A stretch of DNA of 64,000 nt from Sabellastarte sp. h YS-2021 (taxonomy: Eukaryota > Annelida > Polychaeta > Sabellida > Sabellidae). Numbering within the stretch: the first letter of the stretch is position 1; each line of letters begins with the position of its first letter. Below are positions 11,490-22,559 of the stretch, one piece after another. A model generated the notes under the pieces. It made no database searches, was not told where the DNA came from, and saw only the letters and a program-made list of their open reading frames with translations. The stretch spans positions 58,457,816 to 58,521,815 of the forward strand of contig OZ024938.1 of the NCBI GenBank assembly GCA_964017235.1. Direction: 5' to 3'. A program made the translations under genes and the position numbers.

Positions 11490-13440
11490 GCCCTTGTCTA
11501 TGGAATGCCATTTACAAACAATGGTCATATAAAAACCAACTGTCTTTCTGGTTCTGAAAATTGCTTAAAAATTCTAAGTAGTTCCTAGTTTGGAATATAC
11601 GATAATTTTTGTTCTTTTGGTTTGCTAGTGAAATTATTATAGCTACGTTATTTTAGAATTTAGTCAAAGTGATAAGATTCTTTGATGTTTTTGTTACTTC
11701 GCGTGTCCTCCTGTATCTTGCCTCCTTCTGCAACTAGCTTCAGTCTTACCCTCTTTCTCAATGTTTACCAACTACGTAGGGTTTACCTTTTACTGGCGAT
11801 TAAGCTCCATGAAGATTGGCTAGACTTATAGAATAGTCAATGTACAATTTAATTAAGAATGAAACTTTCCAAGGGTTTTGTACATTTGGGATATTTCTGT
11901 GATTTGTTTTTTGTCTTATAACTGAATCAACACTTTCGTGATGTAAAATTTTAATATTGCTAAAAGTAGATCCTAATTGTATACGACAATACTTAAATAA
12001 TATATAAACATAAAAATGATTGATTTAGGTGGGGATACCCAATTATAAGTAAATGTTTGGTTAATTTTTTGTTCTTTTCATCAAACTGATTTACTTATTT
12101 ATGCATTATTCGGAAAAAAGTAAGAATTAGTTCATTGAACAATTCATAAAGAAATAGTTCACTTAATCAACAGAAACCTTCAAACTACTGCATTAGCAAG
12201 TCTTTGCTACATTATGGATTAGGCTGCTTATATGTTTCAGCTATAGGCATTTCTTTGTATAAATAAAAAACATGTGCTATATTTTTTTCAAGTACAAAAT
12301 AGTTGAGTCACACTTAAATATTTTATAATATTTCCTGTTTTTTTCAATCTATGCAATTGGAGAAAAAAATAAGTATAATAAATCTTCATATCCTTAATAA
12401 AACTACATTTAATTTCTATTGAAAAATACCTTTTGGTAATTGATGCTTCTTGTACATTTTCTAAATAAAGTTTTCTGCAAAATAAATGAACACGACAGTC
12501 AGATCAAATTTAAAACCAAAGCCACAGCAGATTGAAATAAAGTATAGACAATAGATTTCACTCCCCCGCGGAAATTGAGATTTTTATTCACATCTGTAAA
12601 TTAATTGATGCTCCTGTGGGTTTTAATATCAAATAATGGGGATAAAAAAATAACAGGAAAAATTAATTCAAGACAAGATTAACCCCAAAAAAAAACAACA
12701 ACAAAAAAACCCGGTGGTATTATTATAACTAACTTAACTGCAGTTTTTAATTAACTACAAAATGGCTAAAATACAAAGTGTGGTATTTTGTTCGTGGCTG
12801 AAATACTATATCCATTTTCTTTTAAACACATGCAAAAATAATACTAATCAGAATAATAAAGCTAGCCATGGAATCGTGATAATTACTTGTGCATGAGTGG
12901 ATCTGATATTAAACTGACTTGCAGTGAGGTTTTGTCACAAATGAATAAGAAACATTGATACCCTTTTTTGCAGAAATGATTTTTTTTGCAGTAAATGATC
13001 AAGTTCCTGACCCCCTCAGACTTAATTAATAAAGATTGAAAACAATGACATTTGAACGTTTTTATTCTAACTTTTCAAACGTTTTCAAATGCTTCAATAA
13101 AAGTCTTAATAAAATGCAATACTGATTTTTTTTACTAGTTCATTAGTTGAGCAGTGTAGTATGAAATGTTACTCAATCGTAAATTGTAGCTCATCATTGT
13201 AACTCTGAATTTAAATTATTGTAGTTTAAAAATCTTCATGTTTCAAGTATTTTGATTAGAACTTGTGAGTATTATAAAAATATCTGGTGTTTTATATTAA
13301 GAAACCAAAAAGAAAAGACCAACAGAATCTTTAGTGCTTACAACAGATACCAAGTATTCCTTAAAATGTAATAATGCTCATTTCATTAATTTAATTTTAT
13401 ACAGTACATGACACTATAAATGAAAGGATAAAATGACTGA
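11490..13440. other. AT-rich stretch without a gene
   Basis: Nothing supported is visible. Short A and T runs are common, and open frames are short. Confidence 0.5.
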
Positions 13441-13454
13441 GTTTAAGTTTGTCA

Positions 13455-13575
13455 TTGAATGACTTGCCTCTGTTCTATGCGGTACTAGGTTTGAACCCAA
13501 GTCACAACAACATATGGGATTAGATGTCCTGGTGTGACCTTGGGTTTTGAAATGAATATATAACCTCAAAACCTT
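13455..13575 (+). repeat. Possible decayed tRNA-SINE
   Basis: A box-B-like TAGGTTTGAACCCAAGTC is followed by a block with TCCTGGTGTGACCTTGGGTT, which is weakly like the SINE-B body. No clear head or tail remains. Confidence 0.3.
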
Positions 13576-13842
13576 CAACTTGTCCACAGAGGCTGGTAGT
13601 TTTTGCCCGTGGGGTCTGTAAAAGTCGGCCGTGCTTTGAATTAAGATAACCAGTCAACGTTTAAATTGCAGCATTTCTTCAATGTGTATGTGTTAGTTAT
13701 ATACTGGTAGTAGATAGCCTTTTTACACAGTTATAATATGCTGGAATGTTATATCTGTGATATACCTGAAGTACCAAATTCAGCTCTATGTACCATAAGT
13801 GTAGACTCTGTACTAATATCGCAGTTGTGGCTTTGTTTTTAG

Positions 13843-13972
13843 GTAGGATTTTTTGGCGAGCTTACTGGACTGTATATCATGCAGAACAGGATAAGACTCC
13901 ACTCCAATTTAGTTGATGTGTTCAATATGCAGATCCAAAGACAGAACAAAGCCAAAAAAGCCAGGCAATCAG
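13843..13972 (+). CDS. Candidate host exon, unknown protein
   Basis: This segment is open in only one frame and is bounded by a good acceptor (a T-rich tract ending TTTTTAG) and a consensus donor (CAG followed by GTAAAC). It encodes 43 residues starting VGFFGELTGLYIMQNR and ending in a basic stretch QIQRQNKAKKARQS. The first part is hydrophobic, and the second part is a polar, possibly helical, tail. It ends one base into a codon. That phase fits the candidate terminal exon at 19247, which would add the residues DENA and a stop. I do not recognise the family. Upstream exons are not identified. It could still be chance. Confidence 0.35.
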
Positions 13973-13974
13973 GT

Positions 13975-14660
13975 AAACATATATGCCACTGCTTTGATAA
14001 ATTCAGTGGAAGACTGTAAGTGTATTAGGGATTTATTTTTTTGTCATTTGACTTCAATTAGTTTGCAGTTTTAGTATGCGACTATAGAGAGTGACAAATC
14101 CTACTTAATTAATATTTTGTAGTAATCTCTCCTATAAAGGCTGTCCATAACTACACACAAAGATCAGTTTTAGTTTTCGTCCCATTTTGTACACTATGTC
14201 TATGTTAAAAGTATGCTTGTTGTTATTATTGTATTTCTCAATAAAAGTACAGTACTTCTGGAGCACCAAATTTTTCTAATCATTTTTCAAAGTTGACAAT
14301 TTACAGCTGTGACATATGGAATGGGGATTTTGTTTATTATAGTGTCATCTGCACTATAAACAACAAAACTGTGGTATGTTACCGAATCATAGCTGCCAGA
14401 TTAATACAACTGGTCCCGTGGTTCACTCTAATTACCATAAACCAGATAACAGAATCACAATAAAAGCACAGCTCCACAGAAGGAAATAGGTAAAACATAA
14501 ACAAAAAAGGTGATATTGCAGTAACTCATCTATTACTGAGTTGAGAATGGGGATTTGTGTTACAATTTTAGCCTTTAAAATACTTGGAAAATATATTAGG
14601 CAAAGTCATTTAACATTTTTGTCTTACATATAACCAACATAACACACCCACATCAGCCAT
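13975..14660. other. Intron-like or intergenic AT-rich DNA
   Basis: No gene or repeat is recognised. Confidence 0.4.
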
Positions 14661-14674
14661 TTTTCCTAGCCACG

Positions 14675-14962
14675 TTAAATATACATTGTTATATATAACA
14701 ACAGCACTGAGAGAGTGAAGACCCCCGCCAAGGTACGTAAAAATAAGTGCATGGGAAAACCTGGATTATTTCTTCTATCCAGACGGTGATTCAGATCTCT
14801 TTCAAAATTTAATTTGATCAAAGTTCCACCAAGACTCGTCCTCTGATTTGTTTTCCATGATGTCTCAACCAGAAGTATTTGCGTGATTCTGCTAAGAAAC
14901 CAAACAGACAAACAAATGGTCATGAAAATAATACCTCCCAAACAGTAAAAATAGATTTGCAT
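14675..14962 (-). CDS. Open frame with two hydrophobic segments, doubtful
   Basis: A 95-codon frame on the minus strand. Residues about 2-24 form a hydrophobic segment (FYCLGGIIFMTICLSVWF). A charged middle follows, and residues about 70-94 form a second hydrophobic segment (LAGVFTLSVLLLYITMYI). No family is recognised. The minus strand upstream holds an ATGGCAGCC word near 15065 that resembles a transcription-start motif. A splice-acceptor-like TTGGTTTCTTAG also lies inside the frame, so the frame may not be used as it stands. Confidence 0.2.
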   Translation of the reverse strand: MQIYFYCLGGIIFMTICLSVWFLSRITQILLVETSWKTNQRTSLGGTLIKLNFERDLNHRLDRRNNPGFPMHLFLRTLAGVFTLSVLLLYITMYI

Positions 14963-14999
14963 ATTTAACGATATTTCACGTGTTTATTTTAAGAGATGT

Positions 15000-16490
15000 A
15001 TCTTTGAAAACAGTGGTCATGTGACTATGAACGGTTCGGTTTTTGTCCACACATTACTTTGGCTGCCATTATATATCTACCTGTACTATGTATACAGGAC
15101 AATAAATTATTCAACCATTTTCTGTTTAAAAAGACATTGTCAGCCACCTCTCAACAGGACACATGAGACATTTAATGAATTCCATTCTTTACCTTGACGT
15201 CTACTTTGTAATATCCCCAGGGACCTCAGAGCAGACCCCTAGGCACCCTATGGCCTCGCTTTCATGTCAGCTCAAATTTCTCTGGCAATAGGTTATTCCA
15301 ATAGTTTTCAGTACACAAACACTCATCTCAATTTCCACAGTCTCTCTGCATCTAAGATGTCCATTCTTTGTAATCTTTTCGAGTTAAGTTTATGTCGTAA
15401 TTTCATATGTACAAAGTGTGATACAAAGGAGTTTGAAATATTAATGTACAGAAAATCAGAAATCTTCTCTTTACCGAGGGTCTGTTATAGTTCAAGATAT
15501 GAAAAAAATCTCTGAAGTACTCATTAACAAGAATATTTCTTTCCTTTCTTTTGGTTCAGGTTATCTCGTAACCTTAAACTCGATGTTTAATGATGCACAA
15601 AATCTTTATATTCGCTTGTTATATACGTTAATTGTGTTAGATGATAATATATCTGCGATGAATTCAATAGAACTTGATTATCACTTTTTACAGTGTTTTT
15701 TTTCATGGGGAGGGCAATACCGTTTGTAGATCTTCGTATTTAGATATTTGTTTATAGATCTACTTGTGAACAACCTAAGCCAGTACCCGACCAATTAAAA
15801 TGGAGTTTACACAGGTCGTAAGATTTTTGTATCCGCGAACCCGGGTGGTCAGAGTTTCAAATCATTGTTTACTTCATATTTTAGCCGATTTTAGACATTT
15901 GGCGAGTGACTATAAGGAGCATTAAGTTAAATAACATTTAGCAATTCTGCATACAATATTTTATGTGTGAATATATATGATTGTTATTTTAGTAGAAAAT
16001 AAAAGCCTAGATAAAGTCCAACAGGTAGCTTTTAATGCCTCCTTCAAAGCTGATACTGAAGTTAGATCTTATTTTGATTGGTCTGTGACACTGACTGGAA
16101 AAATATATAATCCATCACTACTTGTGGTTGTGGTTTGTAAACCTCTCATCTATTTCAACGCATATATAACACGGGCACATATGCAAATGCTAGTACATAT
16201 CTATCATGTCAGTAGACTGTAGAGTAGAGGCAATTTACTGATAGTAAGTGACCACAAAAACACTTCACAAAGTATACACACGCAGCTTGGTTATCCATCA
16301 TGTGCCAGAGGCAGTTTATTACTAGCCTTGACAAGGCTGGGTTATGTTAACTACAGACTGAGGTCAGTCTTTGTTATAAACAAGGTTGAAATACGTTTGG
16401 GTCTACATCCAGGGAGCTAAAAAAAGCCATTAGAGGCACCAGTAGTGCACCAGAATTTATGAAAGTCTGGTGACGAAAACAAATTCTGAG
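15000..16490. other. AT-rich stretch without a supported gene
   Basis: The small open frames at 15264-15729 and 15977-16222 have no motif, acceptor or homolog that I can recognise. Confidence 0.45.
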
Positions 16491-16504
16491 TCAAGTATGT
16501 CCCA

Positions 16505-16625
16505 TACTTGGTCTAGAGCTCAGAGGGTCACCCATCTATGTTCCAGCATAACTTTTGCTGCTTAACTTCAGTGATGAACCAGATACTCATCTACAATTAC
16601 ATCTCATCTACAGCTACACCACAAT
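16505..16625 (-). repeat. 5S rRNA-derived SINE (SINE3-like), minus strand
   Basis: The minus strand reads ATCACTGAAGTTAAGCAGCA and later GATGGGTGACCCTCTGAGC. Both match the 5S rRNA internal region, including the GATGGGTGACC word of 5S box C. The copy is diverged between these blocks. A second 5S-like copy lies at 10903-11060. Confidence 0.6.
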
Positions 16626-17462
16626 TCAAGAAAGAATGGTCACAAAAATAAATGGAAAAACAACACGAGTGATCTCATAAAGCTGATGTCTAAACCACTG
16701 GTTGCAGAATCCATTTCAAATCCATGTTGTTTACATTTTCTATGCAAACATGATTGTAGTTTTAAGTTATTTCGACACAAGTTTATATGTGTCGGTGAAT
16801 AACAGCTTTCCCTGCAATATATTGGAATTCTTTTTGGTAACTGCTGAAATGGCATAAAGGCCCGACTTTGATGTCTGGAATTCTGGAGTTATTGTCAAAC
16901 CACTGCAGGTCATTGCTGGTTGGTAATACCTTTTGGGGTGAGAACTTTAGTTGATACTGGTCGAGAAATTTCTTTTGTTCTTACTTTGAGTCTTACAGAA
17001 GGCTAATACTAATTTGTATTCTCCATCTACCCGCTGCTACATTTGCATCACAAGCTGTACTAAGTAGGTCATTAGGGAATATGTATTTGCATTCAACAAA
17101 TATATACTATGCACAGCTGATATACTAGCCTTTCTCATGCACTAGTAACTTATGGTTATTAAATATGTGTCTCAAGTCATTTGGAAGTCTTAGATTGATA
17201 TATGTTGCTCTACACACCCCGAAAAAATATTCTTTAGGTTTATATGTTTGTTTTAGTCTCCTTGTATGTTTTAAGATTGGCAGAAAATGATCCGTTGGCA
17301 CTGTAAAGAACTCTCAAGTTGTAGTTTTGCGGGGAAAACAACCTCAAACGTGAGAGGCAAATATGTTGATGAGTTTCCTTGCATTGTTTTCTTTATTTAT
17401 GTTCAAATTTACAAATTAGTAAGTCATTCAGTACAATGTCATGGTGTACAGATACAAAGGTC

Positions 17463-17506
17463 ACAGTTGAGGTTTTACGTTCCGTTCAACATCCCATATC
17501 ATGGCT
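17463..17506 (-). repeat. SINE-B tail fragment
   Basis: Only the 3' tail of SINE-B remains (minus strand, GTTGAACGGAACGTAAAACC). It is cut at the start of the C fragment. Confidence 0.6.
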
Positions 17507-17588
17507 GTAAATGGCAGGGCCTGCCATTTTAAACGGCGGACCCCGCCGTTTAAAATGGCTTAATTGGGGGTCAAAACGGCAGTGAACA
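17507..17588 (+). mobile_element. Family C right-end fragment
   Basis: This is the terminal array of family C only. It has AAATGGCAGGGCCTGCCATT, then a CGGCGGACCCCGCCG hairpin, then GGGGGTCAAAACGGCAGTGA ending in ACA at 17588. It matches 36700-36782 and 37685-37766 closely. The rest of the element is missing. Confidence 0.75.
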
Positions 17589-17617
17589 TCTACACAGATA
17601 CAATGAAATAACATAGT

Positions 17618-17745
17618 TCAAAGGTGGGGCCTTAGGTCCCGTTCAACAGCCAGAGCCATGTTGGGACAGACCCTCAACATTGTCAGTCGAGGAGGTCGCA
17701 CCCACACAGAGAGGTGACATCCAGTGGTTGGACATCCACAGGTAC
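17618..17745 (-). repeat. SINE-B copy
   Basis: The minus strand holds box-B-like GGGTGCGACCTCC, then CTGTCCCAACATGGCTCTGG and the GTTGAACGGGACCTAA tail. The head is incomplete. Confidence 0.6.
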
Positions 17746-18135
17746 CACCAAAGTATTACATGTATATAATTTAATATTCCTGATATTAATATGGTCGACA
17801 TTTTATATAAACTACTCTTTTTTATGCTCACCAACTGTCACACTTCAGCTCTGGTCTAGACATGAACCTCAGACATGAGATGTGGGAATTGGTATGTTTG
17901 CACATCACGCAAATATATAAGTGTCAACCTCTTGATATTAGGTGTAAAATGCTAATGCATGCTTTGGTTTATTGCATACAAATCACCAGAACATGGGAAA
18001 ATGTGGATCTTTGATGTTAGCTTGCATCCAGACAGTGATCCAGATCAGTCTCAAATGTCAACAGGATCTAAGTAGGATCAAGACCCATGTTCTCTTTTTT
18101 TCAATGAAGAATATCTACTTGTATATAAAAGGGAG

Positions 18136-18240
18136 TTCAAAGGTCAAAGTTACTGTTTTACAGTGTGGATTCGACTCCCTCCAGTGCAATGCTCAGGATC
18201 TGTGCTAATATGATTCTGGCTGTTGAATGGGGAGTAAAAC
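18136..18240 (+). repeat. SINE-B copy, diverged
   Basis: It contains GTGGATTCGACTCCCTCC (box-B-like), then GATTCTGGCTGTTGAATGGG and AGTAAAACC. The head is missing. Confidence 0.55.
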
Positions 18241-18689
18241 CATAAACTTTGAGCAATGTATATTATTAAAGACTATAAATGTAGCCTCCACGCCTAGGAA
18301 AGGTTAATGTTAGGCCTGTCCTATTTGTTGAACAAAAAACATACTGGGAATTTCTCTTTGATAGATTATCTCTGGTGAATGTACAAACATAACTATACTT
18401 GTGATAGGCTTACACAGAACTTGAGAATCAATCACGGCTCCAAGTCCATTAGTTTTTGATCTATGACCCTTTCTTCAGTGCATTTACACTTGGTTGATGT
18501 GTGTTTTTCTCTCCAATCATTCTAAAACAAGGTCTTTGTTCTGCTATTTTTATGTGTAGAACATATTATACCTGACCAAAATACATTCAAGCTATGACAA
18601 AAATACTCCAAGAATGGCCAAGTTTCAAAATAATTTGAAATTATTACTTTGTGCAGATTAAATATAAGTTAATATGTTATATAGTATTT

Positions 18690-18918
18690 ATTTATTTGTT
18701 TTTATGCCATGTCTACTAGACATGTACCTTTGTATATGTTATATTGTGATGGGTAGTTAGAAGGGCGGAGGAAACAAGTACATACATTCGGTCAAGGTTC
18801 TGTACTGTGAACCGCTGACAAATGGGAAGCGGTTGCCATCTTTCCACTTGAGGTCGGGCCAGGATTCGAACTCTGAAACTCTGAGTTGTGAGGCATGTGA
18901 ACTACCACCGTGGCCCCT
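18690..18918 (-). repeat. SINE-A copy
   Basis: Read on the minus strand, the copy begins with GGGGCCACGGTGGTAGTTCA near 18917 and has box B GAGTTCGAATCCTGG. It continues through GGTTCACAGTACAGAACC and TGTACTTGTTTCCTCC to the CTACCCATCACAATAT block and an AAATAAATA tail near 18690. It is one of the more complete members of the family. Confidence 0.75.
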
Positions 18919-19246
18919 ATATACTGTATTCAAGGAAAAGTTCTGAAAAAATAATGTAGAAATTATAACTTCGTAAAATATAACTTTAAAGTACAGCAGA
19001 TTAAAAGTACCAAGATTTAAAAGCAAATGTTTTTCTATAAGGTGTTGATTAATTAGCCAAACCATAATCTAAGAACAAATATTTCTTATTTTCCTACACG
19101 TCCCAATCAACCATCCATTTTGATATGACTTATATACTCTGTTAAAAGCCATATTTTAAATCCAAATAAAACAAATTAAATTATTCCAGTAGCCTACGAG
19201 TATGATTACCTTGAATAGTTGACATTCTGTGTGTCTCACATTTCAG

Positions 19247-19260
19247 ATGAAAATGCTTAA
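19247..19260 (+). CDS. Candidate terminal coding segment for the 13843 exon
   Basis: A good acceptor (TCTCACATTTCAG) ends at 19246. With one base carried over from the exon ending at 13972, the frame reads D-E-N-A and then TAA at 19258-19260. The match of phase and the immediate stop are suggestive only. The rest of the exon would be 3' UTR. Confidence 0.25.
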
Positions 19261-19261
19261 T

Positions 19262-19940
19262 GAAGCAATATCTGCAAATGGAGTGGCCTCAAGATTAGGA
19301 TCTTAAACAGACTGTGTGGTGTAAGTGTTTAGAATATTTGTCTGTCATTTGGCTCACTATTACAATGCTTTCGACACTTTTGGGGGGTATAGTGTGAAGG
19401 TTTACTACAATCCAATACTATTGCTCACTTGCCTTGCAAGTCTCAGTAAAGATTGATTGTTCCCCCACAATGCAATTCCCCGCGCGAATCTAATTGATTT
19501 CACACGAGTATTCACCTTTTCAGGAGCAGCCATGTTTTTTTTTCGTGTGGGTATTGTAAAAAGTCGTCCGCTCGATATTAAAAAGCGCGGGATTTTTTTC
19601 TTGATCCCATTTTACAGGCGTCTCATGTTTCTGCATTTGTTATTTAATGACACTTTACTTGGTTCAGGTTTGGATATCAGTTTTATGAAGTATTTAACAG
19701 TATAGTATAGTAAAATGCTATCATAAAATGGTTTAGCTTCTGATTCACACATTTAGCAACAAGCAAGATTTTTTCATCATTGATTCTGAACCATAACAGG
19801 GTCAAGATGTCTCCAGTTTTGTACGGGGCACAGTTAAATGCCCAAATCTGATAAAAAAATCATTCATTCCTGTCAATTCTGTTATCCACAGGGAAATTAT
19901 TTTAATAAATTTCCACACAATAGTATGTGCTATTACATAA
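19262..19940. other. No gene seen; CpG-rich patch near 19480-19600
   Basis: Local CG-rich words (CCCGCGCGAATC and AAAAGCGCGGGA) lie either side of a hairpin-like TCACACGAG / TTCGTGTGGG pair. It could be a small MITE or a promoter, but neither is supported further. Confidence 0.25.
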
Positions 19941-19943
19941 CCC

Positions 19944-20060
19944 ATTAAGCATCTAATCACAGGCTGTCAGCTCTGTGTGGGTTGGTCACAAGTGGCAAGG
20001 CTGAGGACCTGTCCAAGTATGACCCTGTTTGTTGAGCAGGCCGTAAAACCCTAAAGCTGA
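19944..20060 (+). repeat. SINE-B copy
   Basis: It holds CATCTAATCACAGGCTGTCA, then GAGGACCTGTCCAAGTATGA, CCCTGTTTGTTGAGCAGG and CCGTAAAACCC. This is the same order as the copy at 50280-50430, without the first part of the head. Confidence 0.65.
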
Positions 20061-20069
20061 CTCTTTTAT

Positions 20070-22380
20070 ACACCCCCATAACTTTCCAAAGAGCAATCTG
20101 TATCTCAACTCCACCCCTCCCCCCACCCCATGTGGGTCATGTTTCAGAAAAAGTATTTTTTCATATTCTCTAAGTGGTGTTGATCAAATTCGTGAGGAAA
20201 TTAAACAACAACAAAATCCCATACTTAAGTGTTGAACATATTTTATATATTATATTGACCTTCAAATCATAACACAACATATACAGCCACAAAACAGAAT
20301 AGCAAGGCAAAACACTTCATATTTCAGATTGTTGTTGGTAATATGATTTTGCTAAATAGTTTAGCACTTACAGTATTACCCGCAGTAAACATGTACTAGT
20401 TTTGTTTACAATAAAAAGGCCAGTTGAACGCTGTTGTTACATTACAGAAGCAATATCATATTGCAACAGAATGAATCCCTCACACACTGGATCAATATTT
20501 TTCATTACTACTGACATAATATGGTTGCAACATTGAAGCCTCAGACCTATCCAATACTCCCCCCACTCCACCCCGACATAACACTAATAAACCAAAGTCC
20601 TCTCTACCTTCTATTTCATTTCCCCAAGGCTTCCTCATGTCAGCAGACGACCTTTGGGTGCCCTTCCCGCCACAAATGATGGATGGGCGTCACTTGGTAA
20701 CTTTGGGCGGGCGAAATGAGGGAGAAACCAAAAGCTCCAATATCACCGATGAAATACATTCCCATCTTATACCCTTTTAGACTATTCTCTGCTAACCATA
20801 GCTTCTTCATTTGTTTTTTGGTTTGACCTAATGGAAGCTTGTGAGGGCACAATGGGTCCCATAGCAAAAGTTATAGACACATAGGAGATTTCACAGCAGG
20901 AAGCTTTTCTTGTGGATGCCTTGAATACATTAGAAAGAATACAGAATGTTTGGCTTGGGTTACCAACACATGGTTGATAGGCCAAGCTGCTAAATTTCAC
21001 TGAAAAACAGGGCTCCCCTTAATTGTATGGTTGATAAATAAACTTGACATGTGAAAAATCACATGTGTTACTTGCAAATGGAAACTTCACATCCTTGACA
21101 GAAAGCACAGAAAACACTTGTCTGTTTCTTTTGAATGGACCAACAGATACTTAAAATGTTAAATTTATTTAATTGGTTTTTACACGATTGCAATAGTTAT
21201 TTTATTATTAGATTTTTAGAAGCACTAACAGCACCCCCCCCCCCCCACCCCCCCACCCCCCCCATTTACTTTGAAATATACTGAAAGTAATTTGCTCAAA
21301 AGCAAAGTTTAAACCTATAAACCTTCTAGATTAATTGCATGCCAAAGCTGATGCATTAATACGAGTGTTTGACACACCAAAACCATCTTGCTTTTGAACA
21401 ATTGAAACCATAAGGTAAGTCTCGGTGCATAAGCTTACTTTGTTAAAAACATAACCTTTGTACAGAGAAGGCATATACATGTTCACACTGCCTAAGGTAG
21501 TAATTTGGCAATAGCCTCATACAATTAGACATTTACAGAAAACAACGTGTACATTGCCCAACAGCTTCTTGACACTAAATTGGCAAGCTCTGATCTTCTA
21601 TTTTACTTCATTTGAAAGTGCTTTTTATTCACCACCAATCTGAACAAATCATTCAGCAAATATATAAATATGGATTCACAATGCAATTGCTAGGTTAACG
21701 TTCACTGTTTCATTGAAAGATTTACCTGCCTGGCTTGGTAATTCATCAACTGCCTTAATTTGGCATGAACCAAATTGGTAACCAATCATGGTCACTGATA
21801 CTAAAAAAAATAATGTATTAAAATGTGTACTGTCAAATGTTTGTGTGCCAAATAAGGGCGCTTATTTTAGGTGGAAATTACATTAACTACCACTCCTTAA
21901 AATCCCCCTCAAGGGTCAACCAGTTAGCTGCATTCTGTGAAAGATCTATATGTAACTTGCAGACTGGCTTTCATTTATATCCCAATCAGAATAAATCCAC
22001 AGAAATAGAGAAATCAATGAAGAATTTAAAAGTACTGAACACCCCAAGCGTCTATAAGTTACTGTTTACATAAGGGGGTTTACATAATACATATTTGCTA
22101 TTCTTACCAAGCTATTCATCAAAACTTGCTTGTCGATTTTATAAACACACTGCAATCTACCAGTTTGCTTTATTTCATTAAAAGGAATAAAAAAACAGAC
22201 CCTCTGACAATGTTCTACAATCCTTCCGTCTAATCTTTATATAAAGGACATTGCCAGTAAAATGATAATCATCTTCAAATGCTTCCTGTGCCAACCAGCT
22301 GGTAATATAAGTAAGTGTTGATTTCAAATATTCTAAAATATGCAGTAACTTAATCAATAACAGTACAGAACTGGGACAAA
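20070..22380. other. Stretch without a supported gene
   Basis: Two overlapping minus-strand frames of 72-75 codons (20640-21000) lie in a less AT-rich patch, but they have no recognisable domain. A C-rich low-complexity tract lies at 21233-21263. Confidence 0.4.
21233..21263 (+). repeat. Poly-C low-complexity tract
   Basis: C runs are interrupted by single A bases. Confidence 0.8.
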
Positions 22381-22390
22381 CATCAACTTT

Positions 22391-22554
22391 AGGCTTATTC
22401 GATTCACGATCACTATGTTCACTTGATTCACGATCAAAGTGATCAGTCTCACCCGTAGGATCACTTGGGTAATGATTTTAGTTACACGAGAGGCCCCAAT
22501 CGAATAGAAAAGATCACTTCAAATCACTTAAATCATCGTGAATCGAATAAGCCT
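22391..22554. mobile_element. 164-bp MITE with CACGAT inverted ends
   Basis: The left end AGGCTTATTCGATTCACGAT is mirrored at the right end (ATCGTGAATCGAATAAGCCT). The interior carries further GATCACTT and AAGTGATC words. It is flanked by TTT on both sides, a possible 3-bp target duplication. It has no coding capacity. Confidence 0.65.
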
Positions 22555-22559
22555 TTTGT

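Noticed and set aside
14675-14962. Confident call of a two-membrane-segment gene
   Set aside because: No family match, and a splice-acceptor-like site lies inside the frame. It is kept only as a low-confidence feature.
17507-17588. Rho-independent terminator-like hairpins
   Set aside because: The strong GC hairpins belong to the C-family terminal array and recur in the same order in other copies.
20640-21000. Overlapping minus-strand frames as a host exon
   Set aside because: No domain or recognisable splice structure. The frames overlap each other without support for either.
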